Part shown: positions 28,190 to 39,064 of the stretch, piece by piece
How the letters are laid out: the number at the start of each line of letters is the position of its first letter
How positions within the stretch are numbered: the stretch's first letter is position 1
NCBI RefSeq assembly: GCF_000340215.1
Contig: NW_006921532.1
Span: 10,701,764 to 10,765,763 of the forward strand
DNA: 64,000 nucleotides
From: Pseudocercospora fijiensis CIRAD86
Taxonomy: Eukaryota; Ascomycota; Dothideomycetes; Mycosphaerellales; Mycosphaerellaceae
Direction: 5' to 3'
Made by a program: the position numbers and the translations under genes
Notes under the pieces: generated by a model
Seen by the model: the letters and a program-made list of their open reading frames with translations, nothing else
What the model was told of the DNA's origin: nothing
Databases searched by the model: none

Positions 28190-31042
28190 ATGCCTCCTTT
28201 GAAGGAGAAGGACAGTAACGTCAGCATGGCTGGCAACAAGCACCCCCGAGTGGAATCTGATCCTACGAACAGTAACAGCGACGCAAGGAAAGCCCGGAAA
28301 GTCAGTGACACTGCAACTGCAGATTCAAGACAGCAGCCAACGCCTCCTCAAAGCAGCGTCCCTAGCAGCAGCGCTCGCTCAGCTTGCTACAACAGCTCGT
28401 ATGGACTGCCCAACACTCACAGCCAGGCAGAGCGCAATTCCTGGCTCGCTGATGAGGATGCAAACGAAGTGATCGCGTCTACACAATTTGCTACAAACGG
28501 ATCGGACGAGTACCAACACTATGGCGACATATCTACCAAAGTCGTCGGTGTACGGTACTACTCCGGCTATGCCAACCCGGGAGAGCACATCCTCATTCGA
28601 AGAGAGCCTGGTAATCAATACGACTCGAATGCAATCAGAATCGACAATGTTGCAGGCACTCAGATCGGTCATATACCGCGCGGTGTCGCTGCCAAGCTTG
28701 CAAGATACATCGATAGTCGCATGTGCCATTTCGAAGGACAGCTTGCTGGCGAAATGGGATCATTCGATTGCCCGCTGACTGTGCATGTCTATGGCCCAGA
28801 TCCCAGCACTGGAATTGGCAGAGCACTAATCAATCGCATGCGAACTGAAAACCTCGGCGTCAAAGGCCTGCAGGATGCTGAACGAGTGGCTAAACGACTC
28901 GAGAAAGAACAGCAAGAAGCCGAGAAGAGACGTCTGGCTGAGGCTCGACGTGCGGCTGCAAGTGGTGCAGGTGCTCCCTCATCGTCACAATGGACCAATC
29001 AAGCAAGCAGCAGTCAAGCCAACATGTCAAGCATCTTAGAAACTTCTCACCGTATCGATCCTCGGGCCATCGGTCGTGATGCCGAAAAGCTGGGTGCTTC
29101 TGAAGATGAGCTCAAAGCCATGCCAATGGCAGCAAAGCCTCATTGCATTAAAACGGAAATGCTGCCATATCAGCTTCAAGCGTTGCAATGGCTCCTCGAC
29201 CAAGAATCTCCAAAGTTACCGGATCTTGGTTCGCAACAATTGATCCAGCTTTGGAAAGCCGATAGGAAGTACTACACCAATCTAGCATCCGGCATCTCCA
29301 CGCAGACGCCGGGCCTTGCTTCAGGTGGCATTCTCGCCGATGACATGGGATTAGGCAAGACGCTTCAGATGATCGCCCTTGTCGCTTCTGAGTCAGAAGG
29401 GCAAGCGCGTGCACCGACACTCGTTGTGGCTCCTGTCAGTGTACTCAGTAACTGGAGTGGCCAAGCTCAATTCCACACGCATGATGATCGGAAGCTATCG
29501 GTCTATACATATCATGCTAGCGGTCGTGTCAAGATGAAAGCCGAGGACTTCAGTCAGTACGATATTGTGTTGACCACTTATGGCACTTTAGCCAGCGACT
29601 TCGGAGTCAAGAAAGGCTCAGTCATACCGGAGCGAAAGCTGAGGAGCAGCGGGCTCTACAGCGTAGAGTGGCGACGAATCATTCTCGATGAAGGACACTC
29701 GATCCGGAACCCAGCCACGAAAGCCGCAGCAGCAGCTATGGGCTTGATAGCCAGAAGCAGGTGGGTCTTGACAGGAACACCAATCGTCAATTCGCTGAAG
29801 GACTTGTTCTCTCTGCTTCGTTTCGTTGGAATTACAGGTGGTCTTGATCAGCTTGAGACCTTCAACGCTGTGCTCGTGCGACCTCTCAAGTCCGGCAGCA
29901 GCAGCGCCAACAATCTCCTCCAGGCCATCATGAGGTCCTTCACTCTGCGAAGACGCAAAGACATGGCTTTCGTCGACTTGCGGCTGCCGAAGCTTGACGA
30001 ATACGTGCATGGCATTGATTTTACACGCAAAGAGCAGGAGCGGTACGATGCGCTCACGGCAGAAGCGAAGGGGCTCATGAGGAGCTATGACAAGAAGAAA
30101 GCGGCGGCTGGACAGAGCACGAGCGGGGCGTATAACCATTTACTTGAGGTGCTACTTCGCATGCGGCAGTGCTGCAACCACTGGCAGCTCTGTGGCGAAC
30201 GAGTCACCAATCTCCTGGCTCGGCTGGAGGTTTCCAAGAACGTCGAGCTGACAGCAGAGAACAAGAAAGCATTACAGGACGTGCTCAGAGTGCAGATGGA
30301 AAGCTCGGAGGACTGTGCAATCTGCCTTGACACCCTTCACCAACCAGTCATCACCACTTGCGGTCATGCGTTCGGCAGGTCGTGTATCGAGAAGGTGATT
30401 GAAACACAAGCAAAATGTCCCATGTGCCGAGCGCCACTCAAGGATGATGGCAGCCTTGTCGAGCCTGCGAATGAGTATGGAGACGAGAGAGGCGACGACA
30501 ATGTCGACTTGACACAGTCTAGCAGCAAGGTGGATGCATTGGTCACGATTCTTGCTGCTAATCAGAGCAGCGGTAACAAGACCATTGTGTTCTCGCAATG
30601 GACCAGATTCCTAGACATGGTCAAGAGCAGACTCGACCAAGAAGGCTACAAGTGCTGTCGGCTCGACGGCACCATGAATGTGCAGCAACGCGACAAGGGC
30701 ATGCATGCATTGGAGAATGACGCGGAGACTGGAATCATGCTTGCATCGTTGGGTGCGTCTGCCGTGGGCCTCAACTTGACGGCGGCAAACATTGTGGTGT
30801 TGTGCGACACGTGGTGGGCTCCTGCTATAGAGGATCAGGCCGTCGATCGCGTGCATCGTCTCGGACAAAAGAAAGCGGTCAAGGTGTTCCGACTGGTGAT
30901 GAACAATACGATCGAGCAGCACACACTCGATGTGCAGAAGGACAAGCGGAAGCTGATGATGATGGCCTTTTCGGAACAGCAGAACAAGAGGCTCAACGCT
31001 CGAGCTGGCAGAATCGACGATATCAGAAGACTGCTGGCATGA
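28190..31042 (+). CDS. HIRAN-SNF2-RING ATPase, Rad5/HLTF type
   Basis: 950-aa single-exon gene; the first ATG of the frame opens MPPLKEKDSNVSMAGNK. Domain order: disordered N-terminus with a KARK basic patch; HIRAN domain at about residues 115-215 (VVGVRYYSGYANPGE, NQYDSNAIRIDN, IGHIPRGVAAKLA); SNF2 ATPase at about 320-640 with Walker A GGILADDMGLGKT near 378 and the Walker B ILDEGHS; C3HC4 RING at about 708-750 (CAICLD, CGHAFGRSC, CPMC); and helicase C-terminal domain at about 790-930 (IVFSQWTRFLDMV, DRVHRLGQ). Rad5 and HLTF use these domains for PCNA polyubiquitylation and fork remodelling. Length and order suit a nuclear HLTF/SMARCA3 relative; the exact orthology is open. Confidence 0.9.
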   Translation: MPPLKEKDSNVSMAGNKHPRVESDPTNSNSDARKARKVSDTATADSRQQPTPPQSSVPSSSARSACYNSSYGLPNTHSQAERNSWLADEDANEVIASTQFATNGSDEYQHYGDISTKVVGVRYYSGYANPGEHILIRREPGNQYDSNAIRIDNVAGTQIGHIPRGVAAKLARYIDSRMCHFEGQLAGEMGSFDCPLTVHVYGPDPSTGIGRALINRMRTENLGVKGLQDAERVAKRLEKEQQEAEKRRLAEARRAAASGAGAPSSSQWTNQASSSQANMSSILETSHRIDPRAIGRDAEKLGASEDELKAMPMAAKPHCIKTEMLPYQLQALQWLLDQESPKLPDLGSQQLIQLWKADRKYYTNLASGISTQTPGLASGGILADDMGLGKTLQMIALVASESEGQARAPTLVVAPVSVLSNWSGQAQFHTHDDRKLSVYTYHASGRVKMKAEDFSQYDIVLTTYGTLASDFGVKKGSVIPERKLRSSGLYSVEWRRIILDEGHSIRNPATKAAAAAMGLIARSRWVLTGTPIVNSLKDLFSLLRFVGITGGLDQLETFNAVLVRPLKSGSSSANNLLQAIMRSFTLRRRKDMAFVDLRLPKLDEYVHGIDFTRKEQERYDALTAEAKGLMRSYDKKKAAAGQSTSGAYNHLLEVLLRMRQCCNHWQLCGERVTNLLARLEVSKNVELTAENKKALQDVLRVQMESSEDCAICLDTLHQPVITTCGHAFGRSCIEKVIETQAKCPMCRAPLKDDGSLVEPANEYGDERGDDNVDLTQSSSKVDALVTILAANQSSGNKTIVFSQWTRFLDMVKSRLDQEGYKCCRLDGTMNVQQRDKGMHALENDAETGIMLASLGASAVGLNLTAANIVVLCDTWWAPAIEDQAVDRVHRLGQKKAVKVFRLVMNNTIEQHTLDVQKDKRKLMMMAFSEQQNKRLNARAGRIDDIRRLLA

Positions 31043-32221
31043 GTTGATGGTGATCACAAGCAGCATAGCTGTCATAGCAACAACCATAGTGGTCGCAAAC
31101 CGAGGCGTACGGTTGTAACATGGACATCTCCGTTGGAGGTGAGTTCAAGCATTGCAGCCAGTGCCTTGGTGCGCTTCTGTTCTGCGGTACCATTGGGCGC
31201 CGGCCAAATGTTGCAAGCCTTGGTGACGACATGGCGGCGTTGCGCAAAGGTTGAGCTTAAGCTGGTTCAGGTTCGGAGGATAAGTTATTATTATGTAGGT
31301 GTATGTGGTGGCGGATGTGGAGGCATTATTGTCACCGCTCTTCTGCTACGCGGCAGGCACGCAGCATCCTTGTCATGCGACCGGCACCACACCAGGCATT
31401 ATTATTAAATAATTGGGCTCTGCGTGCATGTCACAGAGAAATAAGCATACCGCGACGCGTGTCTATTTAAGTGCCTCATTACGGACTGAAGGAAGGCAAG
31501 GCGCATGATGTCCCGTGCTACGGTAGTGAATATTGAAGAGCTGCGCCAACTAGCGCAACACCGTTGTCGCATGGTTTGGTGGGAGGTGTTGGCGGCAAGT
31601 GTGGTGCGGAGTGTTGCCTTTGCCTTTCCAGGTGTGGAGTAGTAGTGTGGCAGAGAGAGTACAGGCACAGGCACAGGCCAGGAAAGCGTTATTCTAGTGC
31701 TAGCCTGTCGATTGCCGTCACGTGTGCCTCCGAAAGCTGCCAAGGCATTTCCCTCTCTCCGCCCTCACGCCAGACACATATGCCTCCTCTTCTCCGCCAG
31801 AGAAGCCCAGCGGTCCATTTTGAGCGGTCATCCTTTGGAGAAGCCCGGCCACTGTACGGCCACCTCGTCGTGAGGTGCGCCAGGCCTCTGAACGCGACAC
31901 GCCACACGACACCCGACACCCTTCCGCCGCCGCCCAGTGGTGAGCGCGTACAGACGACGAACGGCGGTCCTTCATCGCAGCACCGCACAGCACAGCACAG
32001 CACAGCACAGAACAGAGGAGTTCCGGATGGACGATTCCTAGAGATACCCACGAGAGCATTTCCCATGACCGCGCACCCGCATTCTGTCTAGTATTCATTC
32101 TATTGCATTTCTGCCCCTTGTTTCTCCCTTCCAACAATCGCCCTCGCAAAGCCCGTCGCCGCCGTCGCCGTCGCACGCCGATTCTTGCAGCATAAATCCC
32201 TCACCCAACCCACCTTCCGGA
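31043..32221. promoter_or_regulatory. Long upstream region of copper-fist gene with CACAG pentamers
   Basis: About 1.2 kb without a supportable gene. Open frames on both strands lack domains. The notable element is a (CACAG)n run at about 31985-32010, about 210 bp before the start codon, probably in the 5' UTR or promoter of the copper-fist gene. A C/T-rich tract follows at 32110-32180. Confidence 0.5.
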
Positions 32222-34083
32222 ATGGTATACTACGCGCCACACCAAACACATGACATGTGCTGATCTGCAGCAAAGGTTGTCAGAGCCGATGGCACTAAGT
32301 GGGCATGCCAGTCATGTCTGAAGGGCCACCGAGTGAGTGGCTGCACTCATACGGGTGAGTGCCTGCCGTTGACGCCGTGTGCTCCCAGCCGCGCATACCA
32401 CACACATACATGCCCTGTTCGCTACTGACCCCCGTGCGCCCAGACCGTGAACTGACGCTGGTCCCCAAGAAGGGTCGTCCGGTCACCCAATGCCAGCACT
32501 GTCGTCTCGAACGCAAGAAGCGATCCGCCCACAATAAGTGCGACTGCGCCGACGAACAAAAGCTGCATCACTCCAAGGAGAAATGCATCCACCTGCGCGA
32601 AGCCGAGGAGCGCGCCAGAGCTGGCTTGAGCGATGCCGACCATAATAAGCTGGAGGAAGACTCGATCCACCTCGCCGCTGTCGCGGAGGAACAAGGCTGC
32701 TGCTGCGGACACGGTGGGAAATGCTCGTGCTCGCTTGTCAAGAAGGAGGCTCAGAAGCAAGGCACTACTCCACCTCACGGGCCTGCTGTCCACAAGCCGC
32801 GCCTCGAGACAACCAAGTCGGACGGTTCCATCACCGTCTTCGCCAACGGTCACCACAAGCCTGTGCACCGCAAGAACCATGCAGCTCACGAATGTGGCAT
32901 GCCCTACAAGATGCCCATGAACAGGTCGCACACCGAGCACAGCCTTTCTCCAGTCGCTCGACGATCTGTTGACAGCCTTCCGCTGAGCATGAGCACCAAT
33001 TTCAACACGCCGCCCGTCTACCACCCACAGCCTCTGGCACCGCTGAACACGGGAAGAAGGCTCTCGAAATCGGAACAGCCATCGCCTAAGCTCAACGCCA
33101 TGAGTGCATGCAGTGGAGGCCTGAACGATGAAAAGATGTCTGCTATCGACTTCAGCACTCTTGAGCCCATTCAGACCAACCGAAGCATGAATTCGGCGGC
33201 CAGCGATTCCATGCAATTCCCTTCCTTCGACCCCATGTCAGGCGTGGCCGACAACTCTTTCGATCCTTGGTCGCTCATGCCCTCATCTGAATCCATCCCA
33301 AATAACAATCCCTTCGGTGCATGGCCCACCAGCTTCGACACGAGTAGCATCACACAGCCTGCCTTGACTGCCGCTTCTTCCGGAACGCAGTCCGAGATTG
33401 ATGAGATCCCTGCTATGGAGGACCTGTACGGCTTTCCCATGCCAAGCATCCAGGAAGATGCCGCCGCCGCCGCTGCTACTGCTGCCTTCAATGCGCTGCC
33501 TACAGACAGTGACGCCAGCTCCATCAATCGACGTAGCTTGCCACCAAACTTTTTCGGAAACGCCGACTTCAACTTGGCCAATCTTCCGAACGAATGGCAA
33601 TCGCCAAGTGGAAGCGTGCATGGGTCTGACGAAGGTAAAAGCAAGCAGAATGGTACCGACCAGGCACTTGGACTCCCCGACGTCTGGTCCACACCGACCA
33701 TGCCGATGATGTCAGGTATAGCGCGGCGACCATCTCCCGTGACTTCTCACCCAAGCCGTCCTCAATCGCATTCTGTCGGTCCAGGAAGTGCTCCGAACGA
33801 CGAGCTGATCAGATCACTGTTCCCCGACATCGAAATCAGCAACGCCACTTTCGCCTCGACCACCAGCAGTCCAACAGCGATGGACTCGATTACTTCCAAA
33901 CGGCTCGGCGGCTTACCAAACGTGACTTCGGCCCCCGTGCCTATGGATGAAGATATTGGCTTTACCACCACCCAGCCCTGGAGCGACGGTTCCCTCAGCG
34001 TTCCCAACGACGATTATCCCAGCCCTTTTGATCAGAACTTTGCGAGTCAAAGCTACAGCAACGAAAGCTGGCCTTTTCAATAA
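32222..34083 (+). CDS. Copper-fist transcription factor
   Basis: Exons 32222-32224, 32276-32354 and 32444-34083 give 573 aa with consistent phases. The first exon is only the ATG. The N-terminus is a copper fist: a zinc module with C12, C15, C24 and H26 (KWACQSCLKGHRVSGCTH), the KKGRP minor-groove motif at 36-40, and copper-module cysteines C44, C47, C60 and C62 (CQHC, CDC). A second Cys cluster, GCCCGHGGKCSC at 112-123, resembles the Cys-rich copper-sensing motifs of Mac1/Ace1/Cuf1-type regulators. The rest is Ser/Pro/Asn-rich, likely activation sequence. Family members switch copper uptake or detoxification genes. One or other role cannot be told from this sequence. Intron 1 ends AAAG and intron 2 is GTGAGT...CCAG with a CTGAC branch site. 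Confidence 0.9.
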
Positions 34084-34750
34084 CAGTAAGAGGGCGGCAT
34101 CGCATGCCGTCCGCCCTTCATGATTGTGTGTGCGTGCGTAGAACATGACCTTTTTTCTTCGTCACTTGTGGGGACCATCATGATCTGTACGACTTCCTTC
34201 ATGTCGGCGTCTTTCAAAAGGTGTGCGAGTTGGGCATTTTTTTCGGATGGTTGTGGATCTGGATTGGGGAAGGTATAGATAGTGTGTGTGAGTGATGAAT
34301 GAAAGATGATTGTGAGAATTCTTCCGCTCAATTTTCCTTCCCTTGCTTGTTAATGTGGAATGAGCACTTGATTGGCTCAATCCTCTTTGCCTGGCAATGT
34401 GGAACGAGCACTCGATCGTGTGGGTGATTTCGAGAATCCTTCCGCTCACTTCGCCTTGATCAACGCGAAGTTCGCACAGGATTGTGTACACAAGTAACGA
34501 ATGAAATATGGATTGCGAGACTCCTTCCACGCAATTCACCTTGCTTGATCAACGCGAAATGAGTCCTCGATTGTGTCTGTAATTGCGAGAACCCCTTTCC
34601 CTCAAATTCGCCTCAATCGATATAATAAAATGAGAGGAAGATGATTCACTCGATTATCAGCAGTTCTGAATGTACATGGATGGCGATATATGTATAATGA
34701 ATGCTTTTTGTAGATTAGACGTCTTGTCATGTCACCCAAAGTCCAAACCT
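34084..34750. other. Convergent intergenic region with degenerate ~70-120-bp repeats
   Basis: Lies between two convergent genes. Four related units start near 34308, 34425, 34511 and 34580. Each opens with GATT(G/T)(T/C)GAGA and a CTTCC-CTCA(A/C)TT segment and includes versions of CCTTG-TTGATCAACGCGAA and GAGCAC/GTC-TCGATTGTG. They look like a decayed tandem array. No coding potential. Confidence 0.6.
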
Positions 34751-35875
34751 CTAAAAATCCCTATACCCCCTCCCCAACCCTTTCAATTTTCCTTCATCAT
34801 CAATCATCCTCGCCCCCCTCCCCACACTCCCCGTATCCCTCATCGCTCCAAAAAACGCATACCGTTCCACCCACTCCAAAGAATCCAAATACTTGACACT
34901 CTCCCGCAAAAAAGACTCGACCTCTTCCGTCTGCAAAGGTTTTGTTTCCTTCCAATTCGTCGGCGCGAATTCCGTAATCCAGACTTTTTTCGAAGGGTCG
35001 AGGGAGTGGTGTCTTAGTACGGAATTGATGAGCGTTAGCGAAAAAAAAAAAAAAAGTAAACCAACGATTTTTTTTTTTGAGGGACGGAAAGGGACGGACA
35101 TACGTCGCCCAAATATAATCATAAAATTGCCCCAACGTCTCGCCGTACCAATGCAGACATAAAAAATCTATGTCGCTTTTTAATTTTTCCCCGGGCTCGG
35201 AGGGGGGCGGGGTTCGGATGTATTGCAGGAATGTGGAGAGCCATTGGGCACCGTCGGGGGAGTTGGAGATTGAGGGACTTCCGATGCGGTAGCCCTGGGA
35301 AGGAAAAGAAAGAAAGATGCAGTCAGTAAGGGGAGGAGATGGTGGATGGAAAAAAACGAACTGCTTTTCGAAGAGGTTCGATATGTTTGATCCACACGTC
35401 CGCCGCGAGTTCAGGGGACATGTTTGCTTGGGAGGGGAGGTCGGGTTCGTTGAAGGTTAAGACGTAAGGGGATGGAGAAGATTCGAGGATTTTGGGGAGG
35501 TGTTCGATGTTGATGTGGTTCCATTGCATGGGGATGAATTCGAGACTGGAAGGGTTGGGGCTTGGGGTGGGAGTGGGGGACCAGTTGTCTAGATAGATAG
35601 ATAGAGAGGGGATTTGTTAGTCTTTTCTTTTCTTTTTTTTTTCTTTTCTGAAGGAATTTTGTAATTGAGGGGAGGGAGGTGTGCGTACAGATCCAGGAAA
35701 TTTTAGAGCCGGGTTTTGTGAAGATGTGGATTGGATCTTGGTTTTCGACTGGCCAGCAGAGACCGCGTTTGGATTTGGAGAGTGGAGGAGGAGGAAGAGG
35801 AGCTGATGGTGATGATTGGTGGTTTTGGACTTTTTTTAGTAGCTTGTCTGCTTGTTTTTGGAAAACCGCCGACAT
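34751..35875 (-). CDS. GH128 / Asl1-like glycosyl hydrolase
   Basis: Exons in transcript order: 35875-35689, 35588-35362, 35294-35104, 35012-34751, giving 288 aa, the usual family length. Family landmarks: KRGLCWPVEN near residue 36, NWSP at 64-67, VLTFNEPDLPSQ with likely catalytic Glu110, FLCLHWYG, KVWITEFAPTNW with likely catalytic Glu216, and the C-terminal ERYAFFGAM...GRGARMIDDEGKLKGLG. GH128 enzymes act on beta-1,3-glucan; Asl1 is a cell-wall-associated fission yeast protein. There is no signal peptide at the chosen ATG, so the protein may be cytosolic or secreted unconventionally. Intron 2 has a weak donor (GTTCGT). Intron 3 carries long poly-T and poly-A tracts and ends CTAAG. Confidence 0.88.
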
Positions 35876-36128
35876 GGTGAGTGTTGTGGATATTGTTGCT
35901 GTCTCGAGACAGCTTGCGTGAAGTGAGGTAGGTTGAAATTTTGCCAAGACATACGACACGCGGCCGCGTCAAACAGTCAAGGCCAAGAAGGGATGGTTGA
36001 TGAGATATGAGGAACACACATTACAACTTCTGAGTTATCTATCCGAAAAGCAAATGGCACAGCCACATCCACTCACGCTGCAAGATCGTTCGACGTCGGG
36101 GCGGCCTCTTGCTCTATACATTAGAACC
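35876..36128. other. Short spacer between GH128 and RGT1 genes
   Basis: 253 bp holding the GH128 promoter and the 3' UTR of RGT1. No motif recognised. Confidence 0.4.
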
Positions 36129-38438
36129 TCATAGACCATCTCTCCCAAAGGCACCCTGCGCCAGCGAATTCAAATACCCATACCTCGTGATCATGGTGGG
36201 ATCAAAGTTGCCCTCATCAGTCCCAACAGCAGCATCAGCAAGGTTGTGAAGTCCATTACCCTGCTGTATCATCTTCTCCTTCTTTCGCGTTACCAACTCC
36301 CGCACCGCACCATCCCAACCCTCGCTTTCTTGCTTGCCAGCTAGACCTCGTCCCTGACCAAGAGCTTCAATCATCTGATCAAGCCCCTTCATGGCCTCGG
36401 CGCGAGTCTTACCCAGGTCACACAGCTCGCACAGAGTCATGGCGGCCAAAGCGCCAAAGTGGTGGTTGAGCGGTGTGACAGGTGTCATCCGGCTATTAAG
36501 CATGGTCGCCACCTTCACAGCATGACCCACCAGATCTGTCGGCTCGCTCATCGGATTGAGACGCTTGATGAGGAGGTGGCAATGATGATAGCTCAAATGC
36601 ACCAGGTTCAAAGAGCCCCACACTGACTCCACCGACTCTCGAAAGCGGTCGATCTCACCCGCCAACGTAAGACCAAGCAAAGAAGATGCCGGGTTGGAAG
36701 GCGCCATCACATCTGTAGAGGGTGTCTTGGTTGTTGTCAAAATCGCAGCAAGATGCCCTATGATGAATGATAGCCTGGCCAGATTGTATGTCGATTCTCC
36801 CAGCAAGATCTGATCTTCAGGCAATAGCACAATACTATTCTCGGGAAGTTTGAGCAGATCCGCTGTTGAAGAAGCATGCCACCGATCAAGGATGAATAGC
36901 ACCCACCAGACGCGCCGAGCCAGTCTTTCCTCCGAGTCTCGGTCGCCTTGTATCAGTGATTGACTTGACGTGCGGATCACGTGGATCTCGAGCTGACCAG
37001 CTACACCAGCAGCACGTCCAAGCCATTCTGCTCTACTTGGACCTGCTTGGCCTCGTATAGTTGCTGGACCGTGGTTGTCGCTTTCTAACGCCATCATGAT
37101 CAGCGTCTGCAGGTACACGAGATTCGTTGCGTTGTTATGTGAGCTTGGGTTGTCAAACGGATACTTTGCGAGCAATTCCGCAGTCTTCTTCAATGCCTGA
37201 GCGTAATTAGGATTAGGCTCAAGATTGGTCGTAGGGAAGGTACGCATCAGACAGTCGAGTGCGGCCAAAAACGCTTCTCGCAATGATGCCGGGCATTCGC
37301 TCAACCGCTGCTGCAAACGGTTTTTGTTGTTTGGCAGTAGCGGAAATGTCTGGTGTATAATACGATAGTACTCGTCGATAACTGATTCATCCCAGTCAAA
37401 CGTCTCAGGTGCAGGAACGTTGCTCTCGGCATCAAACGCCAGACCGATAGCCTCTCCACGGTTGTCGTTGGATGCTCCATGCCGCCAGAATGGTTGCATA
37501 GCTCCTGCCTGTGGCACTGGCGCCTGAGCGGGTACGTATTGGGGCGAATACTGAGATGCTGTCATGGGTGCTGCCGATGCAGGAGGTTGACCAACATGCA
37601 GCGCTTCTGCGGTATCGTGCGTGCGCTTGTCGCCAGCCCTCGGATCTTGCACCAGGAGAGGATCGTGATTGCCATATTGCTGCAGACCTTCCATGGCTTG
37701 ATGAAGCTGCTGGACCTCATAGCGGTGCTGCTGTTGCATGTGGCCCGGATGCACCGACTGCTCCAAACTGTTCAATCGCTCAGCCAGCTCCTTGATGTAT
37801 CCTTTGCTCGGCCCTCGCTTCATAGGCTGTCGACTAAACGCACATCTGGCACCTGTCCGGGCGCAGTTGGTGCACGGTACAGCACCCGTTTCGTCCACGG
37901 CGTCGCAGCGAATCTTCTTCCGCCTGCACTCATCGCACGCCCGACTGACCTTGCTCCGTTTGTTTGGGTTCTTGTCTGGTATAGGTGGCGCTGAGTCTGG
38001 TGTGCCATTGTGCTGTGCGTATGCGACTGAGCCTTGTGGCATGGCAGCCGATGCTGCCTCGCCGGGTTGAAGCATATGCGCGGGCGGTGCGCCGAATCTA
38101 CCGAAACTCCCCATCGCATTGCCTTTACTCGAAGGGAAGTTTGAATTCTCATCCTGCGCATGTTCTCTTCGATCGGCATAGCGGTAGTCTGGAGACTGCT
38201 GTGCGCTCTCTGTCGCGGAAGCAGTTACATTCGCTGTGGCTCCTTCGGAGGTCCCGGACGGACCTTGCTCGTGCCGTTCTCCTTCTCCTTGTGCGCCGTG
38301 TTCATATTGCGCTGAAGCTGGATTCGGACCTGGACGCGCGGCCTGCTGCAATGGCTGGTAGAAAGGCAAGCCGTTGATTGCGTTGGCGGGGGATGGATAG
38401 CGCTCTGTCTGCTGCGCCTGCTCACCGGACTCGGCCAT
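36129..38438 (-). CDS. RGT1: Zn2Cys6 regulator of RGT1 type
   Basis: 769-aa single-exon gene; the ATG at 38438 (MAESGEQAQQTERYP) is the first real one. The zinc cluster sits at about residues 160-200: RACDECRRKKIRCDAVDE, CTNCARTGARCAFSRQP, then the linker KRGPSKGYIKELAERLNSLEQ, which is the RGT1 signature. A fungal_trans region follows (about 370-640, with LARRVWWVLFILDRWHASS). In yeast Rgt1 represses hexose-transporter genes when glucose is absent; in filamentous fungi relatives also affect carbon catabolism. Gln/Pro-rich stretches flank the DNA-binding domain. The 626 bp upstream hold its promoter. Confidence 0.88.
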   Translation of the reverse strand: MAESGEQAQQTERYPSPANAINGLPFYQPLQQAARPGPNPASAQYEHGAQGEGERHEQGPSGTSEGATANVTASATESAQQSPDYRYADRREHAQDENSNFPSSKGNAMGSFGRFGAPPAHMLQPGEAASAAMPQGSVAYAQHNGTPDSAPPIPDKNPNKRSKVSRACDECRRKKIRCDAVDETGAVPCTNCARTGARCAFSRQPMKRGPSKGYIKELAERLNSLEQSVHPGHMQQQHRYEVQQLHQAMEGLQQYGNHDPLLVQDPRAGDKRTHDTAEALHVGQPPASAAPMTASQYSPQYVPAQAPVPQAGAMQPFWRHGASNDNRGEAIGLAFDAESNVPAPETFDWDESVIDEYYRIIHQTFPLLPNNKNRLQQRLSECPASLREAFLAALDCLMRTFPTTNLEPNPNYAQALKKTAELLAKYPFDNPSSHNNATNLVYLQTLIMMALESDNHGPATIRGQAGPSRAEWLGRAAGVAGQLEIHVIRTSSQSLIQGDRDSEERLARRVWWVLFILDRWHASSTADLLKLPENSIVLLPEDQILLGESTYNLARLSFIIGHLAAILTTTKTPSTDVMAPSNPASSLLGLTLAGEIDRFRESVESVWGSLNLVHLSYHHCHLLIKRLNPMSEPTDLVGHAVKVATMLNSRMTPVTPLNHHFGALAAMTLCELCDLGKTRAEAMKGLDQMIEALGQGRGLAGKQESEGWDGAVRELVTRKKEKMIQQGNGLHNLADAAVGTDEGNFDPTMITRYGYLNSLAQGAFGRDGL

Positions 38439-39064
38439 GTGTGAGTGACTCCGAATGCGATCCAAGAGTTCTAGTCAGTATGATCGCGTTTCGCGCCTGC
38501 CAGCCTACCGTGTGTGGTTGCTGGTGTGGATTGTTCTGGCGTGACTTGCGACTCCGCCCTCTCTCTCTCACAGCCAAGCAATGTGGCTAGCGTGTCGAGA
38601 AGCATCTTTATCGATGGCTTCGAACGCGAGCTATTGCCTACTTTTGCTGGTGCTAGTACACTCGGCCAAAGTCCTTGACGTTGACAGGTGCTTCCAGGAG
38701 GAATCTATCTAATCGGAATCTCGACCTCGCGAAGTCATGCTGGATGATTATTCCGCCGATCCGTTTCATCCTATCTCCATCCATTTCCAGCGGCAGCGGA
38801 GGTCTGCCTCACACTTCAGTGCCATGTCGCTACTGCAGAAGGTCGGCATTGTAACTGAATGAATACACGTTCGTTGGGCAGACAGCCGTTGGAAGGATGT
38901 CCATTCTAGGCCAGCCTGCACGTTGCCTCACAGTCGTGTTACACGAATATCTAGGTCGCTGGCAAGGATATACACTGTGAAATCGTCTATACTCACGCCG
39001 CAACCTCTCTTCATCATTCCATCAGTCAACGGCACTCCTCTCGAAAAAGAGATAAACAGCCCAA
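38439..39064. promoter_or_regulatory. RGT1 upstream region
   Basis: 626 bp between the RGT1 start and the stop of the dehydrogenase gene. No gene or clear regulatory motif seen. Confidence 0.4.
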
